A stretch of DNA of 64,000 bases from Hermatobates lingyangjiaoensis (lineage: Eukaryota; Arthropoda; Insecta; Hemiptera; Hermatobatidae): the NCBI GenBank assembly GCA_026182355.1, contig JAPFBL010000068.1, positions 7,539,001 through 7,603,000 of the forward strand, written 5' to 3'. Numbering within the stretch: position 1 is the stretch's first letter; every line of letters begins with the position of its first letter. A model generated the notes under the pieces. The model saw nothing but the letters and a program-made list of their open reading frames with translations, was not told the DNA's origin and did no database searches. A program made the translations under genes and the position numbers. Shown in pieces: positions 11,935 through 19,900 of the stretch.

Positions 11935-12190
11935 TGCAAAATTGAAGAAGAGTACATACAGAGTAAAAAAAATACACTTACAAACTCAAATTTTTGGGCA
12001 ATCCGTCTTCAGGGGAAAAGAAGAGGGAGACCAAGCACGTTGTGGACGAAACGGCAAGAAAACCGTTTTCTTTCGATGCGTCCGCAATGTTCTTGGTCTT
12101 CCTCTTTCTTTTCTTCTGAAGATGGTTCGCCCAAAAATTTGAGTTTGTAAGTGTATTTCTTTACTGTTTGTGTTACTCTTCCTCAATTTT
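11935..12190. repeat. palindromic inverted dimer, hammerhead family E2
   Basis: Two arms of about 100 bases are reverse complements around a divergent centre at about 12040-12080. The left core (minus, about 11982-12013) is CTGAAGA, CGGATTGCCC, AAAA, ATTT, GAG. The right core (plus, about 12108-12145) is CTGAAGA, TGGTTCGCCC, AAAA, ATTT, GAG. CTGANGA is intact, but G12 is A in both. Both apparent open frames here are artefacts of the palindrome. A single arm of this family lies at 25555-25745. Confidence 0.75.
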
Positions 12191-12294
12191 TAGCTCATGT
12201 TATGTCCGGTTTGGATTGTCTTTGCAATTTTATTATTTTACTATTGTGTATATTCAATATATATGCAAATTTTGGTAGCAGTTCTTCCTTTACA

Positions 12295-12900
12295 TATACT
12301 TTATTGAAAATAACACCAAACTTAACTGATACTTAGTAAGCTTCTTAATACTGTTTCTTAACAAGATTCTCAGTTTTTTCTAAATAACACTCTCGTTATT
12401 TCATCTACACAATAAAGTAACTCCTATGGTTGACATGTTTCCAACGATCAAAATTTATCCTCAGGATGCAAATGACATTTTGTGTTAATTTGCAGGTCAT
12501 AACACAGTGGGGGTTATTTTTCTTCAAGTTTAGATAAGCCGGTCATTAATTCTGTTCGGCCCTGAGGTCTGAGTTACTAATTGTTCTGGATGTCCTTATG
12601 TGAATTAAAGAGCTTTTAACATTTTTCTTTCTTTATGTTTTAGAATATATTAATCTTAATGTTTTTAAATTAATATAACCTCTAAAATGCTCAGTTAATG
12701 GGGGTTAATTTCTTTTTTTATTATTATTGTATTTGTAACCAGCATCTCTTGTGTCAATTTTACGCTGTGCTTCTTTTTCATATGTTTTTGGGTGCTCCAG
12801 CCATTAAGTGCATGGTAGAGTGGCAGTAGTCACACCAATGTACGAGTGTTTTTGGGTTTTACAGTCTCTATTAGTACATGTATACTCGTACACTAGATTT
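12295..12900 (-). pseudogene. second Penelope-like endonuclease remnant
   Basis: This is a decayed sister of the 7620-8300 remnant. The minus strand gives DCKTQKHSYIGVTTATL (about 12820-12875), carrying the YIG of a GIY-YIG nuclease. After a frame change it gives QKHMKKKHSVKLTQEMLV (about 12735-12795), then IIIKKE and LSILEVILI with intervening stops. The shared 3' flank, including the words TTCTAAATAACACTCTCG and ACACAATAAAGTA, runs on to a degraded hammerhead-like module at 12428-12473. It is non-functional. Confidence 0.7.
12426..12475 (-). ncRNA. degraded hammerhead-like module at PLE end
   Basis: The minus strand has CTGAGGA, about 15 bases, GGAAACATGTC, AAC. It is homologous in position and sequence to the module at 7730-7777. 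CTGANGA and the ACATGT word are kept; the stem II hairpin is eroded. Confidence 0.4.
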
Positions 12901-13201
12901 GTTACCTTTAAAGGCGAGTTTTTGACTTGCTTATTATTTTTTAAAGATATACCACTCAAAGTTGGGCTTTTATAGTAACATTCATGTAAGAAAAGATAAT
13001 CATGTCAATGAGGATAGACAATCAATAGTACATAAAGTTTATTACAAAAGTCATTATTCCGAGCAAAACAATACAATAATACAAGATTGATGAATGACTA
13101 TTAAAAGGAACAATGTCAGGAGCAAAAGATAAATGAAAAAGTAACACTGGTCACTTACTGGTCTTAACCTGAAGAACAACCCCCCATGGTCTTCATTTTG
13201 C

Positions 13202-13332
13202 ATATACAAAATTAGTTGGCTTCAGTTATTCAAAAGGACTACTTCTGCCCGATGACGACGAATGTCGAAATATCGTTGTGAGTCACAATTTTTTGTGTGT
13301 GCTTTTATTTGTTTTTCTCTTTCCTTTGTGAA
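13202..13332 (+). ncRNA. hammerhead-like module, family C, plus copy
   Basis: The core near 13249-13285 reads CCGATGA, CGACGAATGTC, GAAA, TAT, C. The hairpin CGAC/GTCG is perfect, and stem III would be the self-complementary word ATAT. U4 of the canonical core is C. The module is followed by a CT-rich tail and (TA)n. A second copy in the opposite orientation lies at 14047-14170. Confidence 0.45.
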
Positions 13333-13333
13333 C

Positions 13334-13354
13334 TATATATATATATATATATAA
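13334..13354. repeat. (TA)n microsatellite
   Basis: About ten TA units separate the family C module from the family A palindrome. Confidence 0.9.
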
Positions 13355-13421
13355 AAAGATTTCACATAAACACGTGAAACAACAATCAATGATCAAACCA
13401 CAATAAGAAATGGGAAAACAA

Positions 13422-13464
13422 GACTAAGATCTTTCAACCGTAACAAGCGGTCTTCGTCAGAGTC
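13422..13464 (-). ncRNA. hammerhead-like core, family A, left arm
   Basis: The minus strand reads GACT, CTGACGA, AGACCGCTTGTTACGGTT, GAAA, GATCT, T, AGTC. C3-A9 match (N7 is C), as do G12-A14. Stem II pairs A-ACCG with CGGT-T with one bulge. Stem III would be the 6-base palindrome AGATCT, and H17 is T. GACT before the core pairs exactly with AGTC after the cleavage point. With no stem III loop, it would need to pair with another copy (double hammerhead). Confidence 0.55.
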
Positions 13465-13492
13465 AAAAACCCAACTGATCAGTTGGGTTTTT

Positions 13493-13535
13493 GACTCTGA
13501 CGAAGACCGCTTGTTACGGTTGAAAGATCTTAGTC
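13493..13535 (+). ncRNA. hammerhead-like core, family A, right arm
   Basis: This is the exact mirror of the 13422-13464 core on the plus strand, with the same boxes, stems and predicted cleavage point between T and AGTC. Because the two arms are inverted, each transcribed strand carries one sense core and one antisense core. Confidence 0.55.
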
Positions 13536-13585
13536 TTGTTTTCCCATTTCTTATTGTGGTTTGATCATTGATATATATATATATA

Positions 13586-13670
13586 TTGATAAATGTAACG
13601 ACGGTGGGACGACAGTCAACAATGTCGTCTATATATACTGTCCGTATATATACTATATATATATATAGTC
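13586..13670. repeat. short hairpin word GACGACA...TGTCGTC with AT tail
   Basis: GACGACAGTCAACAATGTCGTC-like sequence forms a 7-bp stem and is followed by TATATATACTGTCC. The same block recurs at about 14325-14390, suggesting the tail of one short repeat family. Confidence 0.55.
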
Positions 13671-13794
13671 AATATTGAATTTACATATAGCCATATATTT
13701 ATAGCCAACTATATATATGCAAATATATATTATATAATAAGCCAATTATTATATAACAAACCAGAAAATTCACCCAAGAAGTCATTTGAGACAC

Positions 13795-14042
13795 AGTGTT
13801 ATGTGTTCATTCAAACTACAGTTGTTGTTGAAATCCTCAGACTATTTTTCTTTGTAAAATAATTTGCATATAATACTTAGTTTTTCTGTTTCAAAATGTA
13901 TACTTCTGCCTATAAAAAAGGTTTTAAATATAAACCGAAACGTTGGCAATGAGAGTTTAATTTGAATCTGAAGAACTGACCGAGTCACGATAAACTTTAG
14001 TTTTCTTTCTATTCCACGGTCGTTACTTTTATCAATATATAT
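13795..14042 (+). repeat. PLE terminal repeat, family B, plus copy
   Basis: This block (TGTTCATTCAAACTAC..., then CTTAGTTTTTCTGTTTC, then the hairpin GGTTTTAAATATAAACC and GAAACGTTGGCAATGAG) is related to the end of the full PLE copies at 33300 and 37070 and nearly identical to copies at 18235 and 61860-62320. In place of CTGATGA it has TATAAAA, flanked by GCC and GGC, which can still pair. It looks like a hammerhead with a dead core that keeps its stems. Confidence 0.65.
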
Positions 14043-14046
14043 ATAG

Positions 14047-14170
14047 TTCACAAAGGAAAGAGAAAAGCAGATAAAAACACACACAAAAAATTGTGATTCA
14101 CAACGATATTTCGATATTCGTTGTCATCGAGCAGAAGTAGTCCCTTTGAGTAGCTGAAGCCAACAAATAT
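14047..14170 (-). ncRNA. hammerhead-like module, family C, minus copy
   Basis: This is the inverted counterpart of 13202-13332, with the core at about 14101-14133. In this copy the hairpin is slightly eroded (CGATGACAACGAATATCG), and the ATAT stem III word and GAAA remain. It is flanked on the far side by (TA)n at 14168. Confidence 0.4.
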
Positions 14171-14178
14171 ATATATAT

Positions 14179-14224
<46 letters not shown>
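14168..14224. repeat. (TA)n microsatellite, about 57 bases
   Basis: A nearly pure TA run lies between a family C and a family D module. Confidence 0.9.
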
Positions 14225-14225
<1 letters not shown>

Positions 14226-14227
14226 TT

Positions 14228-14345
14228 AAAATAAACTCTGACACATAGATTGAAACATAACAAAGACTCACTTTTCAATATTTCGACCGTAATGGTGGTC
14301 GTTCTCAGGAGAAGAAGTGAATTGACGGAGGTACGACAGTCAACA
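14228..14345 (-). ncRNA. hammerhead-like module, family D
   Basis: The minus strand reads CTTCTTCTC, CTGAGAA, CGACCACCATTACGGTC, GAAA, TAT, T, GAAAAGTGAG. The hairpin CGACC/GGTCG is perfect, stem III is ATAT, and H17 is T. CACTTCTTC before the core can pair with GAAAAGTG after it. G8 is A, so catalysis would be impaired. Other copies are at 62692-62810 (minus) and, eroded, 18475-18520 (plus). Confidence 0.45.
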
Positions 14346-14393
14346 CTGTCGTCTATATATACTGTCCATATATATACTATATATATATATATA

Positions 14394-14616
14394 TAAAACG
14401 ATTTCACATAAACACGTGAAACAACAATCAATGATCAAACCACAATAAGAAATGGGAAAACAAGACTAAGATCTTTCAACCGTAACAAGCGGTCTTCGTC
14501 AGAGTCAAAAACCCAACTGAAAAACCCAGTTGGGTTTTTGACTCTGACGAAGACCGCTTGTTACGGTTGAAAGATCTTAGTCTTGTTTTCCCATTTCTTA
14601 TTGTGGTTTGATCATA
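14394..14616. repeat. family A palindromic dimer with short spacer
   Basis: The same two arms as at 13385-13572 are joined through CCCAACTG-AAAAA-CCCAGTTGGG. The left core (minus) is 14464-14506 and the right core (plus) is 14540-14582. All hammerhead boxes are intact in both arms. The left border ends in the terminal hairpin and (TA)n. The centre differs from the 13.4 kb copy, so these are separate events rather than one duplication. Confidence 0.9.
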
Positions 14617-14667
14617 TATATATATATGGCCAATATTGAATTTATATATAGCCATATATTTATAGCC

Positions 14668-14671
<4 letters not shown>

Positions 14672-14710
<39 letters not shown>
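14672..14710. repeat. (TA)n microsatellite
   Basis: This TA run precedes the next family A dimer. Confidence 0.9.
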
Positions 14711-14715
<5 letters not shown>

Positions 14716-14717
<2 letters not shown>

Positions 14718-14932
14718 CAATGAACAAACCACAATATGAAATGGGAAAAAAAGTCTAAGATCTTTCAACCGAAACAAGCAGTCTTCCTCAGAGTCAAACA
14801 TCCACCAGTTGGGTGGATAACAAGCGAAGACCGCTTGTTATGTTTGAAAGATTTTAGTGTTGTTTTCCCATTTCATATTGTGGTTTGATCATTGATTGTT
14901 ATTTCAAGAGTTTATGTGAAATCTTTATGTAT
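14716..14932. repeat. older, eroded family A palindromic dimer
   Basis: Arms at about 14716-14794 (minus) and 14810-14932 (plus) are joined through CATCCACCAGTTGGGTGGAT. Both cores have lost positions: the left reads CTGAGGA with an altered loop, and the right lacks CTGA before CGAAGACCGC. It still ends in the terminal hairpin and TA-rich DNA. Confidence 0.75.
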
Positions 14933-14967
14933 ACATATATTTGTATATATGTTTGTTTATATATTTG

Positions 14968-14999
<32 letters not shown>

Positions 15000-15017
15000 A
15001 GTTATAGGTTTATATAT

Positions 15018-15019
15018 CT

Positions 15020-15066
<47 letters not shown>
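15018..15066. repeat. (TA)n microsatellite
   Basis: About 24 TA units. The surrounding sequence 14935-15066 is TA-rich throughout. Confidence 0.9.
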
Positions 15067-15067
<1 letters not shown>

Positions 15068-15129
15068 CTTTTCGATGAAAATACGATCCGAAACGGATAA
15101 ATATAGTTCAGTATATATAAAGAATCATA

Positions 15130-15262
15130 AAACAATTAAAAGCTCACACTTACAGTCTCTAAATTTCGGTTTGAATCTTCTTCAGGAGAAATAAGAGAGG
15201 AAAACCAAGCGCTCTGGTTCAGAAATGGTTAGAGACTGTAAGTGTGTGTGCTTTTATTTCTC
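15130..15262. repeat. family E hammerhead-like partial palindrome
   Basis: The left arm (minus, core about 15152-15195) reads CTGAAGA, AGATTCAAACC, GAAATTTA, GAGAC, with TCTC before the core able to pair with GAGA. The right arm is cut down to GGTTAGAGACTGTAAGTGTG. In contrast to the 7335 copy, G12 is G here. Confidence 0.55.
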
Positions 15263-15342
15263 TTTGTTTCTTTATGTACATTAAACTATGTATATATGTA
15301 TACATATATGGATTAATTTACCATAATATAACAATTTTTGAA

Positions 15343-15386
15343 GCAATGCTCTAAGGCCTTTCGTCAAAACATTGTCAGAGAGCAAG
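15343..15386 (-). ncRNA. hammerhead-like module, family F
   Basis: The minus strand reads TTGCTCT, CTGACAA, TGTTTTGAC, GAAA, GGCCT, T, AGAGC. Stem I is a perfect 5-bp GCTCT/AGAGC, stem III is the palindrome AGGCCT, and H17 is T. G8 is A and stem II is weak. A related, truncated copy lies at 61493-61527. Confidence 0.45.
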
Positions 15387-15544
15387 TGAACTAAAAAATA
15401 ATAAATACTTGATAACTTGGCTGATTGAAGTTACATATATATATTTTTATATATATATATATTATATATTTATATATTATATATTTATTTATATATTATA
15501 TATATATATATTATATATATATATATGGTGTATATATATGCTGT

Positions 15545-15665
15545 ATATATATATATATATACAGCGGACACTTAGTCTCTAATTTTCGGTTTGAACCGAC
15601 AATTAGAGAAGTTAAAGTTTTTTTTCTACATTGAACTATATTTGTCGGTTTCGGATCGTATTTCC
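15545..15665. repeat. fragment of family E tail
   Basis: The block holds CTTAGTCTCTAATTTTCGG, then GGTTTGAACCGACAATTAGAG and a short poly-T. It matches the tail of the 15130 module but has no complete core. Long TA-rich runs lie to the left (15430-15560). Confidence 0.5.
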
Positions 15666-15724
15666 AACAAAAAAGTATATGTATATAATTAAAGTTACAA
15701 CTATAGAACACAAAAAAGAGGACT

Positions 15725-15800
15725 ACCACTCACGATTTTCGATCATTTCGGCTGTTTTGCCATCTTCAGGATGGAGAAAAAGAAAAAAGAGAAGGAACGA
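15725..15800 (-). ncRNA. hammerhead-like module, family H2
   Basis: The minus strand reads ATC, CTGAAGA, TGGCAAAACAGCC, GAAA, TGAT, C, GAAAATCG. Core boxes match exactly. Stem II pairs GGC with GCC around AAAACA. Stem III (ATGAT) is only partly self-complementary. It is preceded by a purine-rich tail and (TA)n at 15822-15847. Confidence 0.45.
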
Positions 15801-15815
15801 AGGAGTGGAGACGAG

Positions 15816-15846
<31 letters not shown>

Positions 15847-16492
15847 GATTATGATTTCAAGATTTCACATACAGAACATTTAATTTAAAAATTCTTCACG
15901 TTTTTCTAATTTGCTGGACAGTTTTAATACTTAGTTTCTTTTGAATTTAGCTATGACAATTTATGTTCAGCTGTTCTCATGGAAGGGAATAGTGTTGTTT
16001 GGTTGGATGAACATAGTGTGTTTTACTCTTCAGGTGAAGTTTACAATCCAATAGAAAAGATTGTAACATAAAAAAATGATATCCAACTATTGACCGTCAG
16101 AAAGTAATAAATATTTCTCAATGATAGATACTGACTAAATGACTAAAAGTTCACGTTGAAATGTAACTTAATTAAAAAATAGTTATACAAAAAGTTAAGG
16201 CAAAACAATTACAAAAATCAGGTTTAGAATGCAGGAAAATCAACCCTGAAAAAAATCTTTAGAAAATTACTGAAAGTACATTATTAAATCTAAAGTAAAA
16301 TAATTTTACTTTTTTGACATTTTGATATTTTTGTTTTGAAGTGACCATAGCTCGTTTATGTTGGGAATTTCATAAGATAATTAGTAAAGATAACTTTGAT
16401 AAGATAGCAAATCAAATTGCAATTGGCCTAATGAACCTGGAAGAAAGTTGGAAATGGAAAATGAAGGACAAGTGGAAGGGGTAGACGGTAGG

Positions 16493-16499
16493 ATATAAG
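16493..16499 (+). promoter_or_regulatory. TATA-like box of the lysozyme gene
   Basis: GATATAAG lies 33-39 bases before the start codon. A start of transcription about 25-30 bases downstream would fall near GACAGTTG at 16521, giving a very short leader. No intron is needed between the box and the ATG. Confidence 0.5.
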
Positions 16500-16531
16500 C
16501 AGGAGAAATCTAGTGGAGTTGACAGTTGAAG

Positions 16532-16972
16532 ATGTATCTACGGTGGCTCTTTCTGGTGGCTATAGCGTTCAGTACTTCAACTGCCAAAGTGTTTGAACGT
16601 TGTGAGTTGGTGAAAGAACTTCGTGAAAGACATAATGTTCCAAACGACCAGTTAGCAACATGGATGTGTATTGTGCATCATGAATCAGAATACAACACAG
16701 CTGCTGTTGGGAATTCTAATTGGGACGGTTCAAAGGATTACGGACTTTTTCAAATCAGTGGTAAATATTGGTGTTCGCCTGATAGAGGATTAGCTTGCGG
16801 TTTATCCTGTGATGATTTACTTAATGATGACATTAGAGATGATTTTATCTGTGCTAAAAGAATATACAAAGAGCATAAATATCTTTCTGGAAATGGTTTC
16901 AATGCTTGGTCTGTTTATCATTCCTCTTGTTCTAATAGAGATCAAGTTAAACAGTATCTCAGCAACTGTTAG
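16532..16972 (+). CDS. C-type lysozyme precursor, intronless
   Basis: This secreted muramidase (glycoside hydrolase family 22) cleaves the beta-1,4 bond between N-acetylmuramic acid and N-acetylglucosamine in bacterial peptidoglycan; in arthropods it serves immunity or digestion. The 146-residue precursor begins at the ATG at 16532 (a TTG two codons earlier is not needed). A hydrophobic signal peptide (residues 1-18, ending SFSTSTA-like) precedes KVFERCEL, giving a mature chain of 128 residues. All eight cysteines of the fold are present (mature 6, 28, 63, 71, 75, 89, 115, 128). The catalytic Glu is at mature 33 (HHESEYNT) and the catalytic Asp at 51 (DGSKDYGLFQI), so the enzyme should be active. 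The gene is uninterrupted, has its own TATA-like box and AATAAA, and lies in sense inside an intron of the receptor gene. Confidence 0.97.
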   Translation: MYLRWLFLVAIAFSTSTAKVFERCELVKELRERHNVPNDQLATWMCIVHHESEYNTAAVGNSNWDGSKDYGLFQISGKYWCSPDRGLACGLSCDDLLNDDIRDDFICAKRIYKEHKYLSGNGFNAWSVYHSSCSNRDQVKQYLSNC

Positions 16973-17241
16973 AATCTATTTCAAACTTATCTCAACATTT
17001 TATAGATTCTTCTTCGAATACTTTACGACAAAGAAAGTAACCGAGTCCTGGGTAAAACCCTTTTCCACATTAAAGATGCTGAACTTCAAACTTGCTATCC
17101 TGACACCCTTCTTAAACCACTTTTTGTTGTTTCATCAACAAGTAACAACCAGACCACGATAGCAGAAGTTGGTGAAACAATCTTCAAGACATCAGACTTG
17201 CAACCAATTACAATCAATTTGTCATTATTATCTCAAGACAT

Positions 17242-17247
17242 AATAAA
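17242..17247 (+). terminator. polyadenylation signal of the lysozyme gene
   Basis: AATAAA lies 270 bases after the stop codon and is followed by A-rich and then TG-containing sequence. It is the first canonical signal downstream. Confidence 0.55.
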
Positions 17248-18149
17248 TTTTAAAAAAAATGTAACTTCAGTCTTATGTTAAAGTATTAAAGATGTAGAAA
17301 ATGTAAGTGTAAAGCCCTTCTGGCATAAGAAATGTTAAGTAGGACGGATATTAAGTTGATGTTGTTCATTTTAAAGAGCAATTCAAATTACTTATGAGTT
17401 AGCATAAGCATAACTTTTCATTTAGTATCCTCTGTACGATGAACAACTCTATGGCATACTTTAGTAATTATTGATAGGAGAAATAAGTTTTATTTTATCC
17501 TATCTGTTACTAACGTTTGTAAAATATGAAAACAAACAAATTTCTTTATACATTGCAACTGAACTCTCTGATATGAATCTTGAACATAGTTTGTGTGTTG
17601 CTTGTGAGAAAAACAAATTTAATTTGCTCATGTACTACATTCAAAAAGGTTAAATAAAATTGTTTATAGAAGATCAAAATATAAAATAATATTGACCATA
17701 AATTTCTTTATACCCTTTTTTTTGTTGTAGTAATATTTTCAAAACCAACTGCATGCATGAAGCATGCCATATTAAAATCATGTCATTTAAAGTCATTTTT
17801 TGTTTATTATTCAATAATTATTTTTTTTTATTATTTATGATTCCTTAGTTAATTATTTTTGATTCCTTAGTTAATGAATTAAAACTCATGGTGGGATGTT
17901 AAAAAAAAATATGAGATTTTATTCTTCTGTTCCTGTCACAGCAGGCATACAACTATATATATCTATAATTCATATATATTTATCACAAATGCAATACTAT
18001 TTCAAACGTTTGATAAAATGGGTGTATTTTGCACTCAGAATTTCATCAATTCTTGGTTCAAAATCAAACTCCCAATCCCTTTAAGAGGCGTTTGAAAGTT
18101 TTATTTTAAACCGATAAAATTGACCGATTCCCGATTGCATAAGGCACCT

Positions 18150-18177
18150 ATATATATATAGGTGCCTTATGCAAAAA

Positions 18178-18217
<40 letters not shown>
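18150..18217. repeat. (TA)n microsatellite with short inverted repeat
   Basis: AGGCACCTATATATATATAGGTGCCT is a perfect palindrome around TA units. A poly-A and then a longer TA run follow it. Confidence 0.8.
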
Positions 18218-18219
<2 letters not shown>

Positions 18220-18234
18220 CTTTATTTTACACAG

Positions 18235-18428
18235 AAAAATAATTTTAATGTAATATTTAGTTTCTCTGTTTCAAAAAATGTATACTTTATTATGAAAAAG
18301 GTTTTACTTAAAAACTGAAACGTTGGTAATGGAAGTTTAATTTGAACCTGAAGAACTGACCGAGTCCTCATAAGCATTAATTCTGTTTCTATTTTACGGT
18401 CGATAAATTTATCAAAATTTTTATATAT
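18235..18428 (+). repeat. PLE terminal repeat, family B
   Basis: This copy carries CTTAGTTT, TTATGAAAAAGG, TTTT, AAAAACTGAAACGTTGG and the closing CTGAAGAACTGACCGAG. It matches the end of the family B blocks at 13795 and 62165. The hairpin has picked up a mutation (AACTG for AACCG). It is bounded by (TA)n on both sides. Confidence 0.65.
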
Positions 18429-18439
18429 ATATATATAGC

Positions 18440-18575
18440 AATTGGCTTTCGTCTTCTTGCCACCACCCTACTTCCTTTATTGAGGACGACCGTTAAGAGG
18501 GTCGAAATACTCAATATGAGTTCTAGTATCTGGTTTTCATTCGTGCTTCTTTCTCTTTTCAAAGTATATATATGA
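18440..18575 (+). ncRNA. eroded hammerhead-like module, family D
   Basis: TGAGGACGACCGTTAAGAGGGTCGAAATACTC shows the family D hairpin (CGACC/GGTCG), then GAAA, and a TA word for stem III. C3 is lost, so the core is incomplete. Confidence 0.35.
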
Positions 18576-19561
18576 ACTAAAGTAGCTGTTTACTAGTGAG
18601 GTGGATTCCTTCTTCAGACGATGAGCCTTAAAATACAGAAACCTTTGACGATAACTTTTATATGGCAAATTTCATTTTGATCTGATCAAAAGCATAAAAT
18701 AAGAAAAGCAGAAGCAGTGAATTACTGTATAAAAGACGATAATAATTGTTCCATAATAATGTAGAGTATTACCTGTCTAGTAACTGGATCAGATTGTGTT
18801 TAATTTCTAATCAACAGAATAATACATTTTCTTATTGCATAATTTTTCAATCACATTCAGAACAATAATGTATAGCTTTTGTTTCGTATTTGCAAATTTA
18901 GCTTAATTGCAGTCAGAAATTGAGCTATGAACTAAAATCCTAACTGGTCCTCGCTAAAGCCCTGACTCTCACGAATATAGTTACTTGATCAAAAACTCCT
19001 AGTACCTTTTCTGACAAGCTCTCTGCGTTTACACATTGTATAATTTATGTCTATCACACATGTAGAAATTTTCATCATACATGGAGAAACATTTAATACT
19101 ACCCAAATATGGTTCATTTTAAATTGAAAACTGAACAATAATTATACATAATAATTATTTATGTATAGCTTGAAATAATAGTGTATATACATATAACATG
19201 ATAAAATAATTTATATCAATATGCTTCTTCTAATTTTTATCTAATTTGTAAAATAATAGTTATTATATATATTTATTTTTTTTTTTTTTATTTTACATAG
19301 TCACAACAATGTAAATGTAACATTACCAGTGACAATGATGAAGGAAATATATACATTACACATGGAGGCAGAAGGGAAGAAATAATCCAGTAATTATACT
19401 TATTATTTATGAAAGAAAAACTGTTCGAGTTCTAATGCAAACTGATTTAACTGCCTCTGCAGTCGTTATAAAGATAATTAATGTAGAAAGTGTTTTGGAT
19501 GACTACAGAGGAGAATGGAATCATGCCATAAGTTTATATTGTAGCTCTAAATTAATAAACT

Positions 19562-19900
19562 TAGAGGATATTTTAGGAGCCAGGTTAGCTCAGTGGTTAT
19601 CGAACACACTTCTGAACTCATAGGTCCAAGGTTCAATACCCACCTGACCCTCGATTTATTCAAACGGGAGATGAATAAAATCTGAGTACGTCGTCTTTTG
19701 GAGAAGACGTTAAGCCGTCGGTCCCAAGCCTGTACGATGTAAGGTACTCGTTAAAGACCTCTACTCTAAATTTACCTGAGTTACGCAAAATGTAGGACTC
19801 CCAATGTAGAGTTACCGATTAGACAAAAAGACCGTAAAAGGCTAAGGTTTTATACCCACTAGGGAATCAGTTTAACTAAAAAAAAAATAGAGGATATTTT
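19562..19900 (+). mobile_element. tRNA-derived SINE with 13-bp target duplication
   Basis: TAGAGGATATTTT occurs at 19562-19574 and 19888-19900 and flanks a 313-bp element. Its head resembles a tRNA: an A-box-like GGTTAGCTCAGTGGTTA and a B-box-like GGTTCAATACC. A central domain with GACGTTAAGCCGTCGGTCCC and GGTACTCGTTAAAGACC follows, and it ends in poly-A. RNA polymerase III would transcribe it, and a LINE would mobilise it. A second, minus-strand copy of the central domain is at 47570-47665. Confidence 0.9.

Larger units (their letters stand above)
13355..13585. repeat. perfect 188-bp palindrome, hammerhead family A dimer
   Basis: Positions 13385-13478 are the exact reverse complement of 13479-13572, centred in CCAACTGATCAGTTGG. 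The left border continues outward into the family's terminal hairpin (TTTCAC...GTGAAA, 13356-13378), and both sides end in (TA)n. Each arm carries one complete hammerhead-like core. Perfect identity of the arms implies recent formation or ongoing homogenisation. Confidence 0.95.

Noticed and set aside
11942..12186. Two overlapping open frames with similar proteins on opposite strands
   Set aside because: Their similarity is produced by the inverted-dimer palindrome (KKIHLQTQIFG occurs in both), so they are not genes.
14048..15880. Many open frames rich in Tyr and Ile (IYIYIYI)
   Set aside because: They are translations of (TA)n runs and of palindromic repeats, occur on both strands, and have no family match.
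16526..16531. Earlier TTG as lysozyme start
   Set aside because: The ATG at 16532 gives a normal signal peptide, and TTG starts are not expected in an animal nuclear gene.
16809..17162. Open frame of 117 codons overlapping the lysozyme
   Set aside because: It is a shadow frame of the lysozyme gene and 3' region without family features.
19576..19650. Functional tRNA gene
   Set aside because: The acceptor arms do not pair and the sequence continues into a SINE body with poly-A and target duplication.
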